A DNA stretch of 64,000 nt from Microbacterium algeriense (lineage in GTDB: Bacteria; Actinomycetota; Actinomycetes; Actinomycetales; Microbacteriaceae), in contig NZ_WAAO01000001.1 in assembly GCF_008868005.1 (NCBI RefSeq), positions 620,001 to 684,000 on the forward strand. The letters run 5' to 3'. Positions 15,506-23,312 of this stretch are shown piece by piece (positions within the stretch are counted from its first letter, which is position 1; each line of letters begins with the position of its first letter). The notes under the pieces were generated by a model. It was not told the origin of the DNA, did not search any database, and saw only the letters and a program-made list of their open reading frames with translations. The translations under genes were made by a program, and so were the position numbers.

Positions 15506-16539
15506 TGAGCACCCCACAGCAGTCCGGATCGTCGACGACGACGATCATCCAGACGGCCGTCAATGAGGACACCGACAAGCGCGACGTCGCCGGGTTCCTC
15601 AAGCGCCAGTTCCAGCAGTCGCTCGCGTTCGGCACCCTGATCGTGCTGGTGATCTTCTTCTCGATCGCCAGCCCCAACTTCTTCACCTTCAGCAACATCG
15701 CCACGGTGCTGCTGTCGACCGCGGTCATCGGCATCCTCGCCCTCGGCACGACGTTCGTCATCATCACCGGCGGCATCGACCTGTCGATCGGCACCGGCAT
15801 GGCGCTCTGCGCCGTGATGACCGGCGTGATCGTCACGAACCTCGGACTGCCCGTCTGGATGGGCGTGATCGGCGGCATCGCGACCGGCGTGCTCATGGGG
15901 CTGGTCAACGGCGTCAACATCACCTTCCTGCGGCTGCCCCCGTTCATCGCGACGCTGGCGATGATGATGATCGCCGGCGGTCTCGCTCTCGTGATCTCGA
16001 ACGTGGCGCCCATCTACTTCTCGACGTCGGCTCCCGACTTCAAGAAGATCGCCCTCGGTGTGATCATCCCCGGCATCCCGAACGCCGTGCTCATCACCGC
16101 GGCGCTCGCGATCGTGGCCTGGCTCGTGCTGTCGAAGACCCTGCTGGGCCGGTACACCTTCGCGATCGGATCGAACGAGGAGGCCACGCGCCTCTCCGGC
16201 GTCAACACCCGGCGCTGGACGATCCTGATCTACATGTTCGCCGGAGCCTTCACCGGCATCGCGGGCATCGTGATCGCCGCCCGCCTCGACTCCGCCCAGC
16301 CGCAGATCGGCACCGGGTACGAGCTGCAGGCCATCGCGGCCGTGATCATCGGCGGCACCTCGCTGCTCGGCGGACGCGGCTCGATCCTCGGCACCGTGAT
16401 CGGCGCGCTCATCATGAGCGTGCTCGTCAACGGTCTGCGGATCATGTCGATCCAGCCCGAGTGGCAGAACATCGTCGTCGGCGTCGTCGTGCTGCTGGCG
16501 GTCTTCCTCGACTCGCTGCGCAACCGGCAGCGCACCTGA
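15505..16539 (+). CDS. Sugar ABC importer permease, RbsC-type
   Basis: A 344-residue integral membrane protein with a charged, roughly 30-residue cytoplasmic N-terminus followed by about eight to ten hydrophobic segments. The 'GTTFVIITGGIDLSIGTGMAL' region (shown here in part) and 'GGTSLLGGRGSILGTVIGAL' are the conserved loops of branched-chain-type sugar permeases (BPD_transp_2). It forms the membrane channel with the ATPase at 14003, probably as a homodimer. A GC-rich hairpin (16545-16577) separates it from the binding-protein gene. Confidence 0.92.
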   Translation: MSTPQQSGSSTTTIIQTAVNEDTDKRDVAGFLKRQFQQSLAFGTLIVLVIFFSIASPNFFTFSNIATVLLSTAVIGILALGTTFVIITGGIDLSIGTGMALCAVMTGVIVTNLGLPVWMGVIGGIATGVLMGLVNGVNITFLRLPPFIATLAMMMIAGGLALVISNVAPIYFSTSAPDFKKIALGVIIPGIPNAVLITAALAIVAWLVLSKTLLGRYTFAIGSNEEATRLSGVNTRRWTILIYMFAGAFTGIAGIVIAARLDSAQPQIGTGYELQAIAAVIIGGTSLLGGRGSILGTVIGALIMSVLVNGLRIMSIQPEWQNIVVGVVVLLAVFLDSLRNRQRT

Positions 16540-16544
16540 GACGC

Positions 16545-16577
16545 GGGCGGCGGCGAAACCCGTGCCGACCGCCGCCC
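16545..16577 (+). other. Intercistronic hairpin between permease and binding-protein genes
   Basis: A 9-bp perfect stem (GGGCGGCGG/CCGCCGCCC) with a 15-nt loop just after the permease stop. No T-run follows. It may stabilise or separate the downstream binding-protein mRNA, which importers usually need in excess. Confidence 0.5.
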
Positions 16578-16679
16578 CACCCGGACCCGTCCGGAAACAG
16601 CGGAGCGATCCGCAAGGCACCAGGAATGTCCACCCCGCCGGTCCTGGCCGGCACCCACACAGAGAACAATGGAGTTTCC

Positions 16680-17681
16680 ATGAAATTCGGCAAGAAGACC
16701 GCATTCGCGGCACTCATGGCCGCATCCGCGCTGGTGTTCGCCGGCTGTGCCGGCGGCGGTGACGTGATCGAAGAAGGATCCGGCGGAGACGGCGGCAGCG
16801 GCGACGGCGAGATGTACATCGCCCTCGTCTCGAAGGGCTTCCAGCACCAGTTCTGGCAGGCCGTCAAGAAGGGCGCCGAGGAGAAGGCCGACGAGCTCGG
16901 CGTCCGAATCACCTTCGAGGGTCCGGCCGCCGAGACCGAGATCGCGCAGCAGCTGGAGATGCTGACCGCCGCGATCGACAAGAACCCGGATGCCATCGCC
17001 TACGCCGCCCTCGACCCCGAGGCGTGCGTCGCCCCGCTCGAGCAGGCGAAGTCGAAGGACATCCCCGTCGTGTACTTCGACGCCCCGTGCAACGGCGATG
17101 TCGGGCTCAGCCTCGCCGCGACCGACAGCAAGGTCGCCGGCGCGCTCGCGGCCGAGCACATGGCCGACCTGATCGGCGGCGAGGGCGAGGTCGCGATCGT
17201 CGGACACTCGCAGATCAACTCGACCGGTGTCGAGCGTCGCGACGGCTTCGTGGAGAAGATCGAGGCGGACTACCCCGACATCAAGATCGTCGACATCCAG
17301 TACGGTGACGGCGACCACCTGAAGTCGGCGGACATCGCGAAGACGATCATCGCGGCCCACCCCGACCTCAAGGGCATCTACGGCACGAACGAGGGCTCGG
17401 CCATCGGCGTCGTGAACGCCGTGAACGAGCTCGGTCTCGAGAAGGGCAAGATCACCATCGTCGGCTTCGACTCCGGTGCAGCCCAGATCAACGCCATCAA
17501 GGACGGCACGATGGCCGGCGCCATCACGCAGGACCCGATCGGCATCGGCGCCCAGGTCGTGCAGGCGGCCTACGACGCGGCCAACGGCGACGAGGTCGAC
17601 GAGTTCTACGACACCGGTTCCTACTGGTACGACAAGAACAACCTCGAGGACGACAAGATCGCCGCAGTCCTCTACGAGTGA
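16680..17681 (+). CDS. Sugar-binding lipoprotein of the RbsB-type ABC importer
   Basis: A 333-residue precursor. The N-terminus is a lipoprotein signal (basic start, hydrophobic core, lipobox LVFAGC with Cys about residue 22), followed by a Gly/Ser/Asp-rich linker. The mature part is a type I periplasmic-binding fold beginning 'MYIALVSKGFQHQFW' and including 'IYGTNEGSAIGVVNAV' and 'IVGFDSGA'. It captures the sugar outside the membrane. The ATG at 16680 has GGAG five bases upstream. It is the last gene of the importer operon and is followed by a strong terminator. Confidence 0.92.
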   Translation: MKFGKKTAFAALMAASALVFAGCAGGGDVIEEGSGGDGGSGDGEMYIALVSKGFQHQFWQAVKKGAEEKADELGVRITFEGPAAETEIAQQLEMLTAAIDKNPDAIAYAALDPEACVAPLEQAKSKDIPVVYFDAPCNGDVGLSLAATDSKVAGALAAEHMADLIGGEGEVAIVGHSQINSTGVERRDGFVEKIEADYPDIKIVDIQYGDGDHLKSADIAKTIIAAHPDLKGIYGTNEGSAIGVVNAVNELGLEKGKITIVGFDSGAAQINAIKDGTMAGAITQDPIGIGAQVVQAAYDAANGDEVDEFYDTGSYWYDKNNLEDDKIAAVLYE

Positions 17682-17690
17682 CACCCCGCC

Positions 17691-17723
17691 GAAGCCCCTC
17701 ACCTCCCGGTGGGGGGCTTCGTC
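17691..17723 (+). terminator. Rho-independent-type terminator of the importer operon
   Basis: GAAGCCCCTCACC pairs with GGTGGGGGGCTTC around a short loop, ending at 17720 with GTCGT after it. It begins 10 bases after the binding-protein stop. The T-run is poor, as usual in high-GC actinobacteria. Confidence 0.8.
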
Positions 17724-17765
17724 GTGCGTCCCGCGTCGCGCGCGTTCGCCGAACGTACGGGAACT

Positions 17766-17830
17766 CGCCGAGTGCACGGGATCCTCGCGCGGGGAAGCCG
17801 TGCACTCGACGCGAGGCCGTGCACTCGGCG
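17766..17830. repeat. GTGCACTCG inverted/direct repeat cluster
   Basis: CGCCGAGTGCACGG (17766-17779) is the exact reverse complement of CCGTGCACTCGGCG (17817-17830). A third, near-identical copy lies between at 17797-17811. It occupies the gap between two convergent genes. No coding potential seen; probably another intergenic repeat unit. Confidence 0.7.
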
Positions 17831-17843
17831 CTGGGGGACGGGG

Positions 17844-18035
17844 TTAGCGGTCCTGCTCGTCGGTGTGGCGGCGGGGCTTCGTGTACCAGTTCCGTGTGAC
17901 GAAGGTGACGATTGCGACTGCGATGGCACCTCCGACGTTCCACCACGTGATCGGGTTGCCGGACAGCAGCGGCACCAGCAGGATGAAGAGCGCGATCAGC
18001 AGGTTGATGATCAGTCGGCCAAGAAACGAATTCAT
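17844..18035 (-). CDS. Small predicted membrane protein (63 aa)
   Basis: The sequence shows two hydrophobic helices (about residues 5-25 and 31-49) joined by 'SGNPITWWN', then a charged tail 'TKPRRHTDEQDR'. I place the start at the ATG at 18035 because AGGTGAT lies upstream; a GTG at 18044 is an alternative. I do not recognise a family. Its length and two-helix hairpin resemble many small actinobacterial membrane proteins of unknown role. It is convergent with the importer operon and stands alone. Confidence 0.6.
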   Translation of the reverse strand: MNSFLGRLIINLLIALFILLVPLLSGNPITWWNVGGAIAVAIVTFVTRNWYTKPRRHTDEQDR

Positions 18036-18217
18036 CCGGATCACCTACCGTGTGCAATTCACGATGGTGACGCTGTCAGCGGCGGGGCGAGCGTATTTGG
18101 TACACGCATGGTGAATCTCCTCGTAACGACCCGCCAAGGCCACCCTAAACCGCCCGAACAGGTCTGTCTATCGGGCGTACGGGGGGTCACCGTCGCCGGC
18201 CAGCCATCGGTCCGTGT

Positions 18218-19186
18218 TCAGGCGGAGAGCGTCAGCAGCTGCGCGGGGGTGGTCACGAGCATGCGGTGCACGGCCTCTTCGCCCACGGCCTCACGGAGGC
18301 GGGGGAGGTAGCGCTCCCCGAGGTAGGCGAGTCCCGGCATGCCGCCGTAGGCGATGTACCGCGTGCGTCGGGCGACATCGCCGCCGAGCAGGATCCGGTC
18401 GCCGGCGCCGCGCTCGACCACCGCGACCGTCAGAGCGAGCAGCTCGGCGTCGGACCGGGTGCGCGGGCGGGCGAAGCCGTCGTAGCCGAGGTGGGCGCCG
18501 CGCTCGGCGAGCGAGACGTGCAGGCCAGGGTCGGGATCGCGGTCGGCGTGGGCCAGCACGACACGCTCGGCCGGCACACCCTCGGCGCCCAGGAGGTCGA
18601 GCACCTCGTGGGCGGCGGTGCCGAACTCCAGATGCACCATGACGGGCGCCCCGGTCTCGCGGTGAGCCTGGGCCACAGCGATCAGGGTCGTGCGCTCGAA
18701 TGGGCTGATGCGCCAGTAATCGGCCCCGCCCTTCAGCATCCCGGCGCGGACGGGCTGCCCGTCGGGGCCTGCCGCGACCGGCACATCGGGCGTCTCGAAC
18801 ACTGCGGCGTCGTCCGCCGGCATCCCGCGCGTGAGGTCGGAGACGAACAGGGCGGCGAGGCGGTCGGCACCCCACACCTGCATCGGGTGGTCGGGGCCGT
18901 AGTGGGCCTCACGGTGACGGCCGGTGGTCGCGACGACGTGCAGCCCGGTCGCGGCGCTGATGCGGGCGACCGCGGCCGGATCGCGGGCCAGGCCGAACGG
19001 CGTGGCATCGACCATGGTCTCGAAGCCGCTCGCCCGCAGCAGCCCGGCCTCCTCGCCGGACGCGGCCTCGTCGTCGAGCTCATCCCCGACCAGCAGCGGC
19101 GACACCTGGAAGAGGTGCTCGTGGTAGTCCACGCGCCCGAGCTGCGACGGGTCGATGTCGCCGAGGACGGTCCGCACGACGGGCAT
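18218..19186 (-). CDS. Phosphotriesterase-family hydrolase, possible sugar-lactone hydrolase
   Basis: A 322-residue amidohydrolase of the phosphotriesterase-like group. The binuclear site is complete: His22 and His24 (YHEHLFQ), bridging Lys152 (MLKGGADYW), His185 (MVHLEFG), His213 (LAHADRD) and Asp270 (LGGDVARR). Known relatives split into organophosphate hydrolases, homoserine-lactone hydrolases and hydrolases of 4-6-carbon sugar lactones or their phosphates. The surrounding kinase, isomerase and dehydrogenases favour a sugar lactone, which is inference. It is the last gene of a five-gene leftward operon and overlaps the shikimate-dehydrogenase-like gene by one base (TGATG). Confidence 0.85.
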   Translation of the reverse strand: MPVVRTVLGDIDPSQLGRVDYHEHLFQVSPLLVGDELDDEAASGEEAGLLRASGFETMVDATPFGLARDPAAVARISAATGLHVVATTGRHREAHYGPDHPMQVWGADRLAALFVSDLTRGMPADDAAVFETPDVPVAAGPDGQPVRAGMLKGGADYWRISPFERTTLIAVAQAHRETGAPVMVHLEFGTAAHEVLDLLGAEGVPAERVVLAHADRDPDPGLHVSLAERGAHLGYDGFARPRTRSDAELLALTVAVVERGAGDRILLGGDVARRTRYIAYGGMPGLAYLGERYLPRLREAVGEEAVHRMLVTTPAQLLTLSA

Positions 19187-20142
19187 CAGCGCACCGACTC
19201 CGCGGCCTCCGCCAGGCGCTCGACGGTCGCGGGCGTGAGGTCGAGGTCGAACACGTCCGCCACGACCTGCGACCAGCCGTGGATGAAGTAGCGCCAGCCG
19301 TCGACCACCTGCAGCCCGCGGCCGTCCTGCTGCGCCTCGGCCTGGTGCAGGAACTCCAGCGAACCGCGGTAGTTGAACTCCCACACATAGGCGCCCTCGG
19401 GGAAGACGACGGCGTCGGTCAGGGGCGATCCGGGGCGGTCCTTGCCGAGCCCGGTGGCGTTCGCGATGACCGAGCCCGCGGGGGCGGCGGTGACCAGGGC
19501 GTCGGCCTCCTCCGGCGTCTCGGTGACGACGTAGCGGAGCAGCCCCTCGGGAGTGCCGTGCTGGCGGTGCACCTCGCGCAGGTGGTCGAGCTTGTCCTGC
19601 GTGCGCGCCGTGACGGTGATGAGGGTCGGGGCGTCGTCCCGCTCGGCGAGGGCCCAGCTCAGGGCGGTGCCGGAACCACCGGCCCCGAGGACGACGACCT
19701 CGGCGCCGGTGCGCGCGAAGTGGTCGGCGGGCAGGAACTCGCGCAGCGCCAGGTCGACCGTGATCGGGTCCTTCGCGCGACCGGACAGGGTGGACCCGCG
19801 CTTGGCGATGCTGGAGATCTCGGCGCACGACACGGCGAACGGGTCGAGCTCGTCGAACAGGTCGGCGGCCGCCGCGTACACGTTCATCTTGTGCGTGGTG
19901 ACGAGTGCCCCGCGGTGGTGGGGATCGTCGCGGATCTGCTCGACCATCGCGCGGTACTGCGCGGGGTCGGCGTCCATCGGCAGGTCGTGGCCGACGAGGG
20001 TCCGGGTGGGGAGGCCGAGGATGTCGGCCCACAGCGGGAAGACCTTCATGATCGACGAAGAGGCGGTCGTGACCCCGACGAAGCCCATGTAGTCGGCGGT
20101 GGCGGAGGCAGAAGGCGCGGGGGACGTCGCGGCGGTGGTCAT
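19186..20142 (-). CDS. Shikimate dehydrogenase-like oxidoreductase
   Basis: A 318-residue AroE-like protein. The N-terminal substrate domain has 'GALVTTHKMNVY', whose Lys corresponds to the catalytic lysine of shikimate dehydrogenases. The nucleotide loop 'VLGAGGSGTALSWAL' lies at about 150. The first 17 residues are an Ala/Ser/Thr-rich extension. No other shikimate-pathway gene is near, and it sits between a 2-hydroxyacid dehydrogenase and a lactonase-like gene, so a role in sugar or polyol catabolism is more likely than aromatic biosynthesis. It oxidises or reduces a hydroxyl next to a carboxylate in the known family; the true substrate is unknown. Start and stop both overlap neighbours. 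Confidence 0.82.
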   Translation of the reverse strand: MTTAATSPAPSASATADYMGFVGVTTASSSIMKVFPLWADILGLPTRTLVGHDLPMDADPAQYRAMVEQIRDDPHHRGALVTTHKMNVYAAAADLFDELDPFAVSCAEISSIAKRGSTLSGRAKDPITVDLALREFLPADHFARTGAEVVVLGAGGSGTALSWALAERDDAPTLITVTARTQDKLDHLREVHRQHGTPEGLLRYVVTETPEEADALVTAAPAGSVIANATGLGKDRPGSPLTDAVVFPEGAYVWEFNYRGSLEFLHQAEAQQDGRGLQVVDGWRYFIHGWSQVVADVFDLDLTPATVERLAEAAESVR

Positions 20143-21116
20143 CGGGTCTCCTCGGGAGCGGACGCGGGGGCGGGGACGGGGTGAGAGGGCGCGGCGCCGC
20201 GGAGGACGGCCAGCACGTCGCCGAGCGACAGCGAACCCATGTTGTCGACGGCCTGGGTGGTCTGGGCACCGAGGTGCGGGGTGACGATCACCCGATCGGC
20301 GAGGTCCGGGTCGAGCAGGGGGCTGTCGTGCGCGGCCGTGTCGCCGTCGAGGGTGTCGGCCGCGTACCCGGCGAGCGTGCCGTCGCGCAGCGCGTCGGCC
20401 ACGGCCTGCTCGTCCACGAGGTCGCCGCGCGCGGTGTTGACGAGCACCGTGCCCGGTCGCATCCCGGCGAGGCGGTCGGCGTCGACGAGGCGCTGTCCGC
20501 CGGGGGCGTGCAGCGTGATGACGTCGGCGGTGTGGAACAGGTCGTCGAGGGCGACGGGTTCCGCGCCGCGGTCGTGCACGAGCTCGGCGGGCAGGAACGG
20601 GTCGGAGGCGAGCAGCCGCGGACCGAATCCACCGAGCCGCCGCGCGACGCCCTGGCCGATCCGCCCGAAGCCGACGATGCCGACGGTCGCGGCGCCGAGC
20701 TCCCGCCCGCGGCGGACGCTCCAGTCGCCGTGCCGCACCCGGCGGTCGCCGTCCGGGATGGTGCGCAGGGCGGCGAGCATGAGCCCGACCGCGTGGTCGG
20801 CGACCGCGTCGGCGTTCGCTCCGGGGGTGTTCGTCACCGGGATGCCGCGCTCGCGCGCCGCCTCCAGGTCCACCGCCTCGGTGCCGACCCCGTAGCGGGC
20901 CACCACCTTGAGCTTCGCGCCGGCCGCCAGGTGCGCATCGGTCACCGGGCCGGTGCCGGCGATCCACGCGTCCGCACCGTGCAGCAGCACGCGCAGCTCG
21001 TCGAGGTCGTGGTGGGCGGGGCCCCGGAGGATGCGATGACCCGCCTGCGCCGCACGCTCGACCAGGTCGAGATCGCCGTCCGAGAAGGAACGGCTCGTGA
21101 CGAGGATGACGCCCAT
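20139..21116 (-). CDS. D-2-hydroxyacid dehydrogenase (PGDH-like)
   Basis: A 325-residue NAD-dependent D-isomer-specific 2-hydroxyacid dehydrogenase. The Rossmann loop is 'VGIVGFGRIGQGVARRL'. The catalytic Arg is in 'LVNTARGDLVDE', the Glu position appears as Asp in the segment 'YAADTLDGDTAA', and the His is in 'VIVTPHLGAQT'. It resembles D-3-phosphoglycerate dehydrogenase without the ACT domain. In this operon it may act on a sugar-acid phosphate made by the FGGY kinase. It overlaps the FGGY kinase gene by one base upstream and the AroE-like gene by an ATGA junction downstream. The Glu-to-Asp position should be confirmed by alignment. Confidence 0.88.
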   Translation of the reverse strand: MGVILVTSRSFSDGDLDLVERAAQAGHRILRGPAHHDLDELRVLLHGADAWIAGTGPVTDAHLAAGAKLKVVARYGVGTEAVDLEAARERGIPVTNTPGANADAVADHAVGLMLAALRTIPDGDRRVRHGDWSVRRGRELGAATVGIVGFGRIGQGVARRLGGFGPRLLASDPFLPAELVHDRGAEPVALDDLFHTADVITLHAPGGQRLVDADRLAGMRPGTVLVNTARGDLVDEQAVADALRDGTLAGYAADTLDGDTAAHDSPLLDPDLADRVIVTPHLGAQTTQAVDNMGSLSLGDVLAVLRGAAPSHPVPAPASAPEETR

Positions 21117-22606
21117 CAGCGTGGCCTTCCGGCGAACCACGGCGCGAGGGCCGTGTACGCGTCGGTGAAGCGCGCGTGGCGTTCGGCGTAGACCGCGTGG
21201 CGGGCGGGATCGGGCGTGAACTCGGCCGTGACCTCGCTGAGCGCCCGGGCGGCGGAGAAGTCGGTGAGGCCGAGGCCGACGGCGCCGGTGACCGCGGCAC
21301 CGAGGCTGTTCGCCTCCTCCACGATCGTGCGACGACGGACCGGTACGCCCCAGACGTCGGCGAGGACGGCGAGGTAGACGTCGCTCTGCGCCCCGCCGCC
21401 GACCGCGTCGATGCGGTCGATCGTCGCCCCGGCCTCGCGGAACGCCTGGATGCACGTGAGGAGGTTGAACGCCGTCCCCTCCAGCACGGCGCGCACGAGG
21501 TGCTGCCGTCCGTGGTGACGGGCGAGGCCGACGAACGCGCCGCGGGCGTCGGGGTCCCACAGCGGGGCGCGCTCGCCGAGCAGGTAGGGGAGGAAGTAGA
21601 GGTCGTCGGTGTCGACGTCGCTCGCGGCCTCGGCGACGAGGCGTCCGGTCTCCGGGTGCGCGGGGTCGGGCGAGAGGGCTTCGGCGATCCACTGCACCGA
21701 CGCGCCGCCGGCCTGCATGGTCGCGGTCGGCACGAACGAGGCCGGGACGACGTTGTCGAACGTGAAGGTCCGCATCGCGGGGTCGTGCAGCGGAGCGTCC
21801 GCCGCGAAGGAGATCCACGAGGAGGTGCCGAGGCACACGTAGGCGCCGTCCTCCGGGGCCACGACGCCGGAGCCGACGGCGGCGAGCGGTCCGTCGCCGC
21901 CGCCCATCACGACCTGCACGCCGGTGTGGAGCCCGAGCGCCTCGGCCGCGGCGGGCGTGAGGGGGCCCGCGATCTGCGTCGACTCGAGGATCTCGGGGAA
22001 CAGGGCGGGGGCGAGCCGCGCGGCGGCGAGGATCTCCGGCGACCAGGTGCCGGCGACCTGGTCGTACGCGTTGGTGCCGGAGGCGTCCGAGCGATCCGTG
22101 GCGAGCCGCCCGGTCAGCCGCAGCACGATGAAGTCCTTGGCGACGCACACCCGGCGCACCCGGGCCCACACGTCGGGCTCGTTATCCCGCACCCACATGA
22201 CCTTCTCGATCGAGTAGGTGGGGTTCAGGCGGTGGCCGAGGATGCCGTACGCGCGCTCGGCGCCGACCGCCGTCTCGAGCTCGCGCTGCTGGGCGCCCGC
22301 CCGGGTGTCGGCCCAGATGATCGCGGGTCGTGCGGGCTCGCCGTCGCCGTCGAGCAGCACGGCGCCCATCATCTGCCCGCTCACGACCAGCCCGGCGACG
22401 TCGGCCGGGACGGTGGCGGTGCGTGCGAGGAGGTCGCGGGTCGCTGCCACGACCGCGTGCCACCAGTCGGCCGGGTCCTGCTCGGCGATGCCGCCGGCCG
22501 CGAAGTGGGCGGGGTAGGGAACGGTGACCGCGGCGATCAGGCGGCCGTCATCGTGGTGCAGGGACGCCTTGTTCCCGGTCGTGCCGAGATCGTGGGCGAT
22601 GATCAT
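21116..22606 (-). CDS. FGGY-family carbohydrate kinase
   Basis: A 496-residue two-domain kinase. The N-terminal phosphate loop is 'IIAHDLGTTGNKASLH'. The FGGY C-terminal segment includes 'LEGTAFNLLTCIQAF' and 'IDAVGGGAQSDVYL', with the adenosine motif, and 'LYFLPYLLGERAPLWD' is typical of xylulokinase/gluconokinase relatives. Substrates in this family are ketoses, polyols or aldonates; sequence alone does not decide. It lies between the cupin isomerase and the hydroxyacid dehydrogenase, 9 bp after the isomerase stop, and overlaps the latter by one base. Its control by the palindromes at 23226-23264 is inferred. Confidence 0.9.
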   Translation of the reverse strand: MIIAHDLGTTGNKASLHHDDGRLIAAVTVPYPAHFAAGGIAEQDPADWWHAVVAATRDLLARTATVPADVAGLVVSGQMMGAVLLDGDGEPARPAIIWADTRAGAQQRELETAVGAERAYGILGHRLNPTYSIEKVMWVRDNEPDVWARVRRVCVAKDFIVLRLTGRLATDRSDASGTNAYDQVAGTWSPEILAAARLAPALFPEILESTQIAGPLTPAAAEALGLHTGVQVVMGGGDGPLAAVGSGVVAPEDGAYVCLGTSSWISFAADAPLHDPAMRTFTFDNVVPASFVPTATMQAGGASVQWIAEALSPDPAHPETGRLVAEAASDVDTDDLYFLPYLLGERAPLWDPDARGAFVGLARHHGRQHLVRAVLEGTAFNLLTCIQAFREAGATIDRIDAVGGGAQSDVYLAVLADVWGVPVRRRTIVEEANSLGAAVTGAVGLGLTDFSAARALSEVTAEFTPDPARHAVYAERHARFTDAYTALAPWFAGRPR

Positions 22607-22615
22607 GGCCGGAGC

Positions 22616-23191
22616 CTATTCCGCGTAGGGGCGCAGGTCGACGCCGGACTCCGCGCGGAACGCCCGCGAGCCCATGCCGCGCTCCAGCACCCAGCCGTAG
22701 TCGTGGCCTGCACCTCCCGGGTACACGGCGAGGAAGGAGTACGGCTCGTCGCCGGTGTTCACGGAGCGGTGCGCCCAGCCCGGAGGGATGTAGCCGATGG
22801 TGCCGGGGAGCATGTCGAGCCACTCGGTGCGCTCGCCGTCGAACATGAGCAGTCCGCCGCGACCGTGCAGTGCGAGGTAGATCTCGCCCTGGTGGTCGGG
22901 GTGCTGGTGGCCCTTGGTCATCCAGAGCTCGCCGGCCGTGTCGCCGGGCATGATCGTGGTGATCGACTGCGGCAGCTCGCGTTCGACCTCGGGGACGGGG
23001 GAGCTGACGACCGTGTAGACGATCGGGTCGTCGCCCGAGGCCGCGGCGGACCAGGCGTCGTGGTCGCGGAACAGGCCCTCGAGGTCGGACATCCGCCGGG
23101 TCAGCGTGGGGCCTTCGGGGGAGAGCGTGAGCTTCTCGGCGTCGAAGGCGATCGCCATCGGGGAGATCGGCGGGGTCTGGTACTCGGGCAT
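22616..23191 (-). CDS. Cupin-type glucose-6-phosphate isomerase family protein
   Basis: A 191-residue cupin of the archaeal-type phosphoglucose isomerase family. The metal site reads 'TKGHQHPDHQGEIYLALHG' (His, His, Glu), with the later His in 'YIPPGWAHRSVN'. The family interconverts an aldose 6-phosphate and its ketose. It is the first gene of the operon, with GAGGAG upstream of the ATG at 23191. Two tandem operator palindromes lie 35-73 bp upstream. A metal-dependent cupin isomerase in addition to the housekeeping enzyme suggests a dedicated role for an unusual sugar phosphate. Confidence 0.87.
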   Translation of the reverse strand: MPEYQTPPISPMAIAFDAEKLTLSPEGPTLTRRMSDLEGLFRDHDAWSAAASGDDPIVYTVVSSPVPEVERELPQSITTIMPGDTAGELWMTKGHQHPDHQGEIYLALHGRGGLLMFDGERTEWLDMLPGTIGYIPPGWAHRSVNTGDEPYSFLAVYPGGAGHDYGWVLERGMGSRAFRAESGVDLRPYAE

Positions 23192-23225
23192 CCATGCTCC
23201 TCGAAACGGGTGCTGCGTCGTCGCA

Positions 23226-23241
23226 ACCTGTAATGACAGGT
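23226..23241. promoter_or_regulatory. Operator palindrome ACCTGTAATGACAGGT
   Basis: Perfect ACCTGT/ACAGGT arms. It is 35 bp upstream of the cupin isomerase start and 23 bp from its sister site. It differs by one base from the site at 4688-4703, which is in the divergent region of the UTRA-regulator operon. Confidence 0.8.
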
Positions 23242-23248
23242 TTACTGT

Positions 23249-23264
23249 ACCTGTTATGACAGGT
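23249..23264. promoter_or_regulatory. Operator palindrome ACCTGTTATGACAGGT
   Basis: Second tandem copy, differing from the first at one central base. The 23-bp spacing puts both on nearly the same helix face. The sequence between them (TTACTGT) may hold the -10 of the leftward promoter (ACAGTAA on that strand). Confidence 0.8.
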
Positions 23265-23312
23265 GGCGTCCAGTGCTCGCCTGCGCGGAGGGCGGCGCGC
23301 GCCCGTCGGCGG

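Noticed and set aside
19186..20142. Biosynthetic shikimate dehydrogenase (aroE)
   Set aside because: Operon context is entirely sugar catabolic and no aromatic-pathway genes are near, so I left the symbol blank.
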